Below are positions 39,501-47,608 of a stretch of DNA of 64,000 nt, piece by piece. The stretch is from an uncultured Clostridia bacterium (lineage in GTDB: Bacteria > Bacillota > Clostridia > Oscillospirales > Ruminococcaceae), in the NCBI GenBank assembly GCA_947584375.1, contig CANPWL010000007.1, positions 30,179 to 94,178 of the forward strand, given 5' to 3'. The translations under genes were made by a program, and so were the position numbers. The stretch's first letter is position 1, and every line of letters starts with the position of its first letter. The notes under the pieces are model-generated. The model ran no database searches. It saw only the letters and a list, made by a program, of their open reading frames with translations, and had not been told where the DNA came from.

Positions 39501-40397
39501 ATGTCTAAAAAGAGAAAGAAAAAAGATATTGAAAAGCTAAAGGTTAAAGACAAAAAGAAGAGAGTCAATGGTTCTCTTGGCGGAGATATAGTGATTTTCT
39601 TATTCCTTTGTCTGCTTGGCTTGTTTATGATTTTCCCTATTTATTATGCACTTATACAGTCGTTTAAACCGGTGCATGAGTTATTTGTATTCCCGCCTAA
39701 GCTATATGTTTTGGATCCTACTTTGTCAAACTATTCGGATATGTTTAAGATCGCTGCAAGCCTTTGGGTGCCGTTGTCGAGATATATTTTTAACAGTGTT
39801 TTTGTAACAGTTGTTGTAACAATTGCCAATTTGTTTGTATCTTGTATGGCAGCTTTTGTTCTTGCAAAATGCAGATTCCCGGGAAGCAATGTAATAAACA
39901 AAATTATTGTAACAGCACTTTTGTTTACGTCACAGGCTCTTTGGATCATGCAGTTCTTAGTAATGGCTTACTTGGGTATGATCAATACATATTGGGCTCT
40001 TATTCTTCCTAGTATCGCGGCTCCTATGAACCTCTTCCTTATGAGGCAGAGTATTTCAACAATTCACGATTCAATGATTGAAGCCGCAAAGGTTGACGGT
40101 GCAGGATTGTTTAGAATCTGCTGGGGAATAGTTATTCCAAACTCGAAGCCTGCATTGATGACGCTTATCATCTTTGCGTTCCAGGCAGCATGGCAGATTC
40201 AAGGCGGAGCTTTGATTTATTCAGAGGAGCTTAAAACACTTCCGACAATTTTGCAGCAGATAACAGCTGCGGGTATTGCCCGTCAGGGCGTAACATTTGC
40301 GACAGCAGTATTGCTTTTAATTCCGCCGCTGGTCGTATTCATGATAGCTCAAGGTAACGTAATGGAAACAATGGCTAATTCAGGAATTAAAGACTAA
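39501..40397 (+). CDS. Carbohydrate-type ABC permease 1b (MalG-like)
   Basis: EAA loop EAAKVDGAGLFRICWGIVIPNSKP; multiple TM segments. Confidence 0.9.
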   Translation: MSKKRKKKDIEKLKVKDKKKRVNGSLGGDIVIFLFLCLLGLFMIFPIYYALIQSFKPVHELFVFPPKLYVLDPTLSNYSDMFKIAASLWVPLSRYIFNSVFVTVVVTIANLFVSCMAAFVLAKCRFPGSNVINKIIVTALLFTSQALWIMQFLVMAYLGMINTYWALILPSIAAPMNLFLMRQSISTIHDSMIEAAKVDGAGLFRICWGIVIPNSKPALMTLIIFAFQAAWQIQGGALIYSEELKTLPTILQQITAAGIARQGVTFATAVLLLIPPLVVFMIAQGNVMETMANSGIKD

Positions 40398-40442
40398 CGG
40401 ATAAATATTCTTATTAAAATATTAAAAGGGAAATAGGTGATA

Positions 40443-42068
40443 ATGGTGCCGAGAATGAAAAAAAGTATTAAAAATATTATCTCAGTCGGACTCGCACTAA
40501 GCATTGCAGCGGCAATGGCTACAACCGCATATGCGAGTGAGCCTTATGTATCATATAACTATGACGCTTGGAATGATGCAATTCCGTCTCAAAGCGGATA
40601 CAGAGTTGATGAGACAATTACCGGCTTTGAGATGGAGCTTAATAAGCTGGCTGAACCTGGCAGCAAATTGTTTATCAGCGAGGATGAGCCGACAAATCTT
40701 TCAAATGCTTCCGATATCTTTTATGAAGACAGCACGGAGGAATTCTGGATTGCTGATTCAGGCAATAACAGAATTTTAAGGACTGACTCAAATCTTAAAG
40801 TGATCGGATGTTACAAAGGGGTTTCAAATTCCAAGACAGCTGTTGACGCTGAAACAGGACTTTCGACCTTTTCAAATCCTTTAGGTATATATGTAAGTAT
40901 TGACGAAAAAACAAATAAGCCTATACTTTATATTGCGGATAATAAAAACGCAAGAGTTGTAAAGGCTGAAATAGAGTCGAATACTTCCGCAAAATGTATG
41001 CATGAATATACGAAGCCTGACTCAGAGCTGTATGCAAATTCATCTGAGACGTTTAATCCGTCAAAGATTTTGGTAGACAGCGCAGGAATCTTATATGTAG
41101 TTGTTTCTTCGGTAACAACAGGAGCTGTTGTATTCGATGAAACAGGTGAATTTACCGGATTTTACGGAGCTAACAGAGTTGAACAGACTGCCGCTGTTAT
41201 TCGTCAGGCAATTTGGAGAAAGTTTGCGTCGAATGAGCAAATAGCTTCAATGACAAGAAATGTTCCTGTTGAATATGCAAACTTTGATATTGACAGCGAA
41301 GGCTTTATCTATACTGTAACTGAAGCTGCTAACGCGTCAACAGACGCCGTTAAAAAGCTCAATCCTGCGGGCGAAAACATTTGGAACACAGCTACGGGTA
41401 ATGAGTTTACTTTCGGAGATTTGCCTGAGTTTGCAAATGTGGACACAAGCAGTTTTACTTCAAGATTGACTGACATTGTTGTCGGCAAAGACGGAATAAT
41501 AAATCTACTTGATTATGAAACAGGACGTATTTTTCAATACACACAGGATAACGACTTGTTATTCATATTTGGCTCAAAGAATAGTACATCGGATCAAAAG
41601 GGTACATTTGTAGCACCGAACGGTATTGAAACTGTTGGTAAAAAGATTTATGTTATTGACGGTAAGAAAAACGACATAACGATATTTGTTGAAACTACTT
41701 TCGGTAAATATGTTCACGAGGCTGCAGCCTTGTTTGAAAAAGGACTTTATGAAGATGCAATTGATCCTTGGAATGAGGTAATAAAGAGAGACGGAGGATA
41801 TGCGTTAGCATATTACGGTCTTGGAAAGGCTTATCTGAACACCGGCGATTATGATAAGGCAATGGAAAACTTCAAGGTTTCAGTTTCTAAAGGCTCTTAT
41901 GACAGAGCTTATGAATATAGCCGTGATGAGTTTTTAAGAGCAAACTTTACGATAATTATAGTTGTTCTCATTATTCTGATTGTTGCAATTATTGTTTTGA
42001 GAAAACTGTTGAAAAAGGGCATAATCAAGTTGCCGAAAATAAAAAAGAAACCAAAGGAGGATAAATAA
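40443..42068 (+). CDS. Secreted NHL-propeller/TPR protein with C-terminal membrane anchor
   Basis: Signal peptide; FWIADSGNNRILRTDSN and LYIADNKNARVVKAE; TPR ALAYYGLGKAYLNTGDYDKAMENFKVSV; C-terminal TM (FTIIIVVLIILIVAIIVL) with Lys-rich tail. Confidence 0.82.
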   Translation: MVPRMKKSIKNIISVGLALSIAAAMATTAYASEPYVSYNYDAWNDAIPSQSGYRVDETITGFEMELNKLAEPGSKLFISEDEPTNLSNASDIFYEDSTEEFWIADSGNNRILRTDSNLKVIGCYKGVSNSKTAVDAETGLSTFSNPLGIYVSIDEKTNKPILYIADNKNARVVKAEIESNTSAKCMHEYTKPDSELYANSSETFNPSKILVDSAGILYVVVSSVTTGAVVFDETGEFTGFYGANRVEQTAAVIRQAIWRKFASNEQIASMTRNVPVEYANFDIDSEGFIYTVTEAANASTDAVKKLNPAGENIWNTATGNEFTFGDLPEFANVDTSSFTSRLTDIVVGKDGIINLLDYETGRIFQYTQDNDLLFIFGSKNSTSDQKGTFVAPNGIETVGKKIYVIDGKKNDITIFVETTFGKYVHEAAALFEKGLYEDAIDPWNEVIKRDGGYALAYYGLGKAYLNTGDYDKAMENFKVSVSKGSYDRAYEYSRDEFLRANFTIIIVVLIILIVAIIVLRKLLKKGIIKLPKIKKKPKEDK

Positions 42069-42069
42069 T

Positions 42070-42699
42070 ATGTATGAATTTACACAACTGGGTTGGTTAA
42101 AGCATGTTATTTTCCATCCGGTTGAAGGTTATGATGATTTAAGGTGGAAGAAGAAAGGCTCAATGAAGATCGCTTTGGTAATTGTTCTTTTACTTTTCAT
42201 TGCAATGGTTGTAGATAAACGTCTTAAGGGATTCCAGTTTAATGATTCATATGTTAAAGTGTTTAATGTTGTTCCGTTGTTTGTACAGAGTATCGTTTAT
42301 TTCTTTACTTGGGTAATAGCAAACTGGGCTTTGTGTACGCTCTTTAACGGAGAGGGAACTATCAAGAGGATATGCATTTATTCAGCTTATGCATTGACTC
42401 CTTACGTTGTAGGAACATTCTTAAGCGTATTCATCTCCAACTTTATTGTCAGAGATGAGATAGTTTGGATGAATGTAATTTATTATGTCGGGCTCGGGTG
42501 GTCGATCGTGCTTATGATTCAGGCTATTAGAACGGTTCATCAGTATTCGTTCCCTAAAACACTTTTATCAATTGCGTTTACATTAGTTGCAATGCTGATA
42601 ATTTTGTTCTTACTGGTTCTTCTTATAAGCTTGTTCCAGCAGGTATATGTATTCATTGCGTCAATCTATACAGAGTTGACATATCGATTTAGGGGATAA
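42070..42699 (+). CDS. YIP1-family membrane protein
   Basis: HVIFHPVEGYDDLRWKKKGS followed by ~5 TM segments, typical of bacterial YIP1 proteins. Confidence 0.78.
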   Translation: MYEFTQLGWLKHVIFHPVEGYDDLRWKKKGSMKIALVIVLLLFIAMVVDKRLKGFQFNDSYVKVFNVVPLFVQSIVYFFTWVIANWALCTLFNGEGTIKRICIYSAYALTPYVVGTFLSVFISNFIVRDEIVWMNVIYYVGLGWSIVLMIQAIRTVHQYSFPKTLLSIAFTLVAMLIILFLLVLLISLFQQVYVFIASIYTELTYRFRG

Positions 42700-42713
42700 A
42701 GGAGGTAATAATT

Positions 42714-45065
42714 ATGCACAAAAGATTTAAAAAAGTCATTATTTCTGCATTAGTTGTTGCCATGATGCTTCCCATAGGAACTTTGGTAGGTTCAACTGCT
42801 AATGAAAGTAATAATTCGGGCAATGAACTTCCGGCAAAAATAACTGATGTGCAGGCACTTAAATCCTGCAAAAAAGCGGCAGAGGCCGGTAAGTTGGAGC
42901 TTTGGTATGATGAAGCTAATGAAAGAGTTTGTCTTGTTGATAAGACGACATCAACGACAAATTACTGGTGGAGCACACCAATAAATGTTATGGCTGACGA
43001 TACTGTACTGGGTATGTCGTCAAGAGGACCTTCTTATATGAAGGATACTCAAAGACAGCAGTTAAATTCGGGTCTGTCTATTGAGTACGGAGACCAGTCT
43101 AAGAGAACGACATCTCCGCTTTATTCGGGAGTTTCTTCAAGAACAAGGGATACTTGTGAAACTAAAATAGAAGCATCAAGTAACGGAGTTGTTATTACAT
43201 ATGATTTCACAGACGGTTTTACGATTCCTGTGGAGTATACTTTAAATGAAGAATCTTTGACGGTTTCATGTGATACAACTAAAATAGTTGAGAGCAACAC
43301 TTCAACAACTGACGGAAAGGTTTTAACTCAGATTGCTTTGACGCCTTCTTTCGGAGCAGCGCCGGCAACAGATCTGGACGGTAAAAAAGTAGACGGTTAT
43401 ATGATAGTCCCCGACGGCAGCGGTGCTGTTATCAGGTATAATAACGGAAAGTCAAGCTACTCAGGATCGTATTCACAAAAAGTATACGGCAGAGATTATA
43501 CAATTGTTCCTTTGACTGCTTCTAAGGTCACAGAACAGGCATATATGCCTGTTGCCGCAACAGTTTCAGGAAGCAAGGCACTGGTAGCAGTCGCAACAAG
43601 CGGCGACTCAAATGTTTCTGTCAATGCACAGGTAAGCGGTCAGAACAATCAGACATACAACAATGTATACTTTAATTTTGAAGTAAGAACTTCCGACGAC
43701 TTCTATTTAAGCGGTGAGGGTGATCCTCTTAAGGTTTTCCAGAAGGGTGATATTACTCAGGATAAACTTGCAGTGACATATTATCCTATTTCAAAGGATA
43801 AAGACGTGAACTATGCAGATTGTGCAAAGGTTTACAGAAACTATCTGATAGAAAACAAGGGACTCACTTCTAAAGTCAAAGAGAATGAATCAAGTTTGTA
43901 TGTTGATTTGTACGGCGGCGTTGTAATGCAAAAATCAATTTTTGGAATCCCATTTGATTTGAAAACGTCAGTTACATCGTTCAACCAAGCACAGACGATT
44001 CTTAAAAAGCTTCAGGACAACGGAGTAACAGATATAGTTGCAAACTATAACGACTGGACAGATAAATCCATAGGAAAGAAAATTTCCACAAAGGCAGATC
44101 CGTCAGGAACTCTCGGCGGTGACGATGATTTTGACAATTTAATGTCATTTGCAAAGTCTAACGGAATTAAGATTTATCCATCGCTTGACAATATGGAGAT
44201 GGAAAACAGCTCTTGGGGATATTGGACATTTACAAGTACAGCAACAAGAGTTTCAAATTCATACTCCAGGCAAACACAGTATAATCCGGCATTCGGCGGC
44301 GCTACGGATATTGCACCTGCACTTTTAACGCCGACGGTTTACTCTAAAGTGTTTGATGAGATCACTTCAAGTTATAAGGAAGAAAGTCTAAAAAATGTTT
44401 CTTTCGGAGGATTTTCAACAAGATTAGTTTCAGACTTTTCACTTAAAAACTTCTCAAGCAGAGAAGATACAATGAATACTGTTATAGAAGGTTATAAAAA
44501 GGCTAATAAAGATGTAGGTTCAGTTTTGGCAGACGGAGCAAACTCATATATAATTCCGTATGTTGACCATATTACGAACATTCCGGTTAATTCAAGCGGA
44601 TTCAATATAGTTGACTACGATATACCATTCTATCAGATGGTTGTACATGGATATGTGCCTTATACGACTCAGGCAATCAATAAGAGTTCTAATTCCGAAG
44701 AAACTTTCTTGCTTGCACTTGCATACGGTTCATCATTGCATTATGATATGCTTTATGAGCAGAGTTCAAAGTTGTCAGACACAGAATATGATGATTTGTA
44801 TTATGCAAACTATGAAGGCTGGATCGAAACGGCTGCTATGGAGTCAAAAGCTGCAAAACAGATTTTAAGCGCAGTAAGTAATAAAGTTATCACAAACTTT
44901 GATATTGATACGCAAAAAAATGTATTAACAACAACCTATGGCAGTGAGGACGGTACCGGCGAGCAATCAGTTGTTAAGGTTGACCTTGAAAACGGAAAGG
45001 TATCAATTGACGGAACTGATGTAGATGTTAGTGCAATTATTACGGAAGGAGGCGAACAAGGCTAA
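42714..45065 (+). CDS. Secreted DUF5696-like protein, probable beta-sandwich plus TIM-barrel-like region
   Basis: Signal peptide; VPDGSGAVIRYNNGK; alternating barrel-like segments (TDIVANYNDW, KIYPSLDNMEM, NVSFGGFSTRLVSDF, GSVLADGANSYIIPY). Confidence 0.75.
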   Translation: MHKRFKKVIISALVVAMMLPIGTLVGSTANESNNSGNELPAKITDVQALKSCKKAAEAGKLELWYDEANERVCLVDKTTSTTNYWWSTPINVMADDTVLGMSSRGPSYMKDTQRQQLNSGLSIEYGDQSKRTTSPLYSGVSSRTRDTCETKIEASSNGVVITYDFTDGFTIPVEYTLNEESLTVSCDTTKIVESNTSTTDGKVLTQIALTPSFGAAPATDLDGKKVDGYMIVPDGSGAVIRYNNGKSSYSGSYSQKVYGRDYTIVPLTASKVTEQAYMPVAATVSGSKALVAVATSGDSNVSVNAQVSGQNNQTYNNVYFNFEVRTSDDFYLSGEGDPLKVFQKGDITQDKLAVTYYPISKDKDVNYADCAKVYRNYLIENKGLTSKVKENESSLYVDLYGGVVMQKSIFGIPFDLKTSVTSFNQAQTILKKLQDNGVTDIVANYNDWTDKSIGKKISTKADPSGTLGGDDDFDNLMSFAKSNGIKIYPSLDNMEMENSSWGYWTFTSTATRVSNSYSRQTQYNPAFGGATDIAPALLTPTVYSKVFDEITSSYKEESLKNVSFGGFSTRLVSDFSLKNFSSREDTMNTVIEGYKKANKDVGSVLADGANSYIIPYVDHITNIPVNSSGFNIVDYDIPFYQMVVHGYVPYTTQAINKSSNSEETFLLALAYGSSLHYDMLYEQSSKLSDTEYDDLYYANYEGWIETAAMESKAAKQILSAVSNKVITNFDIDTQKNVLTTTYGSEDGTGEQSVVKVDLENGKVSIDGTDVDVSAIITEGGEQG

Positions 45066-46048
45066 TGACAAACACAGAAAATGTTGTTACAACCCCTACA
45101 AAGGAAGAAGTAAAAGCTTTGAAACCTCCTAAGGGTGTTAAGCAGAAAGGTCTTAAAATTCCTTATGAAAGAAGAAAAGCGTTATACGGATATGCATTTA
45201 TTGCATTGTGGTTGATAGGAACAATTTATTTCTTTATTTTACCGCTTTTTGAATCCCTTATCTACTCTTTCAATGAGACGCATCCTCAAAGAGGAGTTAT
45301 GCAGCTTGATTGGAACGGATTGGGACATTACAGAGATGCATTCAGAAAAGACCAGTATTATTCACAGTATCTTGTTGAAATACTTGGTTCAACAGCTTTA
45401 AAAACGCCGCTTATTATTATATTCTCGATATTTGTGGCAGTTATTTTGAATCAAAAGTTCAGAGGAAGAACTTTTGCAAGAGCAGTATTCTTCCTGCCTG
45501 TAATTATTGCGACAGGTCCGGTAATCGAAATCATTAACGGAAATATGGATACCGGCGGATATTCAGGAGGTTCGGAGCAGTTCAGTACGCTTTTTGAAAC
45601 GGACTTAGTAGATCAGCTTCTGGAGTTTTTAGGAATTTATAATATAAGTGAATCCCTTACGAATACAATTACAACTGTAACTTCTGATATATTCAATCTG
45701 GTATGGAATTCAGGTATACAGATTCTTCTGTTCCTTGCAGCACTTCAGAACATTCCTTTTTCTGCAAAGGAAGCTGCACAAATGGAGGGTGCAACTGCTT
45801 GGGAGTATTTCTGGAAGATCACAATGCCTTACATCAGTCCAATGATTTTAGCAAGCTTGGTATATACGGTTATTGACTCGTTCGTTGATCCTGAAAACAA
45901 GGTTATGAAGCTTATTCTGACACAGGGAAGTGACTGGAACTACGGATATATGTCAGCGATGGCATGGGCTTACTTCCTGATTGTAGGAGTGGCGTTGGCA
46001 ATAATTGTTGCAATAATTAACAAGTTTGTTTATTACGAAGTAGGATAA
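45065..46048 (+). CDS. Sugar-type ABC permease 2a
   Basis: EAA loop EAAQMEGATAWEYFWKITMPYISP; TM segments; start overlaps the previous stop. Confidence 0.9.
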   Translation: MTNTENVVTTPTKEEVKALKPPKGVKQKGLKIPYERRKALYGYAFIALWLIGTIYFFILPLFESLIYSFNETHPQRGVMQLDWNGLGHYRDAFRKDQYYSQYLVEILGSTALKTPLIIIFSIFVAVILNQKFRGRTFARAVFFLPVIIATGPVIEIINGNMDTGGYSGGSEQFSTLFETDLVDQLLEFLGIYNISESLTNTITTVTSDIFNLVWNSGIQILLFLAALQNIPFSAKEAAQMEGATAWEYFWKITMPYISPMILASLVYTVIDSFVDPENKVMKLILTQGSDWNYGYMSAMAWAYFLIVGVALAIIVAIINKFVYYEVG

Positions 46049-46061
46049 GGGGGGGATATAG

Positions 46062-47108
46062 ATGGCAACTAAAAAAGAAGAAAAGCGCTTTGAAAAAGAA
46101 ATGAAAGCTGCTAAAAAAGCTAAGATTAAGGCTATGAAAGAAGCCGGAATATCTTTGAATATCACCCCTGAACAGAAGCGATATAACAGACAAAAAGCAA
46201 TTGTCGGTGCAGTTTGGCCGATATTCAGATTCTTTATATTGTTCGGCTTGTGTTTTATCATTCTATATCCTTTGATATTTATGATTTCAACAGCATTTAG
46301 ACCGGATGCTGAAATGAACGATCCATCAATAGTCTGGATCCCCAAAACTCTGACTCTTGAGAATGTTAAACAAACTTGGGAAGTAATGAAGTACGGTTCA
46401 ACTGTACTTAATACAATCAAGCTTAATCTCGTAGCTTCGGTTCTTCAAGTTATAACTTGTGCGATTACAGGATACGGATTTGCAAGATTTAATTTTAAAG
46501 GTAAAGGTCTTATGTTCGGTCTTGTGGTGCTTATGATCATAGTACCTCCTCAGATCACTACAATTCCGCTTTATCTGCAATATTCTTATTTTAATCCGTT
46601 AGGTTTAGTTAAGCTCTTCACAGGCGATACAGTATCACTTATAAACAGCGGTCTTACAATGTATTTGCCTGCGTTATTTGCAAACGGTTTGAGAGCCGGA
46701 TTGTTTATCCTTATTTTCAGACAATTCTTCAGAGGTCTTCCTAAGGAACTTGAGGACGCAGCATATCTTGACGGATGCGGACCGCTTAAAACATTTATTG
46801 TAGTAATGGTTCCTAATGCTGCATCATCATTCTTGACAGTGTTCCTGTTCTCGGTTGTTTGGTATTGGAATGACTATTATGTTTCATCATCATTCTTTAA
46901 CCAGAACGATACCGTTGCATTGATGTTGAAAAACCTGACTACCACGCTTCAGGTTGAATTGTTCAACAACCAGACAGTTGGTCCAAGACAGATGATTGTT
47001 TGGCTAGAGTCCGGATGTATATTAGCTATAACTCCGATACTTGTTATGTATGTATTCTTACAGAAATACTTTACAGAAGGTATTGAGCGTTCGGGACTTG
47101 TTGGATAA
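46062..47108 (+). CDS. Carbohydrate-type ABC permease 2b
   Basis: EAA-like loop DAAYLDGCGPLKTFIVVMVPNAAS; TM segments; Lys-rich cytoplasmic N-terminus. Confidence 0.9.
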   Translation: MATKKEEKRFEKEMKAAKKAKIKAMKEAGISLNITPEQKRYNRQKAIVGAVWPIFRFFILFGLCFIILYPLIFMISTAFRPDAEMNDPSIVWIPKTLTLENVKQTWEVMKYGSTVLNTIKLNLVASVLQVITCAITGYGFARFNFKGKGLMFGLVVLMIIVPPQITTIPLYLQYSYFNPLGLVKLFTGDTVSLINSGLTMYLPALFANGLRAGLFILIFRQFFRGLPKELEDAAYLDGCGPLKTFIVVMVPNAASSFLTVFLFSVVWYWNDYYVSSSFFNQNDTVALMLKNLTTTLQVELFNNQTVGPRQMIVWLESGCILAITPILVMYVFLQKYFTEGIERSGLVG

Positions 47109-47135
47109 GATAATAATTTTAGATTTGACCTATTT

Positions 47136-47170
47136 AAGCCGACCGATTTATTCGGTCGGCTTTTTATTTT
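47136..47170 (+). terminator. Intrinsic terminator at the end of the composite ABC operon
   Basis: AAGCCGACCGA tttat TCGGTCGGCTT TTTATTTT. Confidence 0.9.
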
Positions 47171-47237
47171 AATACTAATAGTATTTGAAGGGTAAGTAAA
47201 TATCTATATATAGAGTTGTAAAATGTGAGCTGAATGT

Positions 47238-47574
47238 GGTATAATAACCTCAATAGGCTTTCGTTGAAAGCTACACAATGCTAAAGCATTGCAGGAAATC
47301 GAAGATTTCCCTATTGAGAACATTGTATCATAATATTGGGACTGACGTCCCTGCGGCTGTCGCCACACATCACCTGTTCGGTGATGAATTATGGTATAAT
47401 AACCTCAATAGGCTTTCGTTGAAAGCTACACAATGCTAAAGCATTGCAGGAAATCGAAGATTTCCCTATTGAGAACATTGTATCATAATATTGGGACTGA
47501 CGTCCCTGCGGCTGTCGCCGCACATCACCTGTTCGGTGATGAATTACGGTATAATAACCTCAATAGGCTTTCTT
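47238..47574. repeat. 155-bp tandem repeat, two full copies plus a 5' partial third copy
   Basis: GGTATAATAACCTCAATAGGCTTTC starts at 47238, 47393 and 47548 (period 155). Copies 1 and 2 differ by eye at two positions; third copy diverges after ~25 bp. Confidence 0.95.
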
Positions 47575-47608
47575 AGAAAATAATCAAAATTAAGATGAGA
47601 GGTTAATT

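Noticed and set aside
47249-47318. 70-nt cloverleaf considered as a tRNA
   Set aside because: No TTCRA T-loop, no canonical D-arm, hairpin loops of 3-4 nt and no 7-nt anticodon loop; better described as an intergenic structured repeat.
47238-47574. Tandem repeats considered as a CRISPR array
   Set aside because: Period is 155 bp with continuous near-identity and no short-repeat/unique-spacer alternation; no cas genes in the window.
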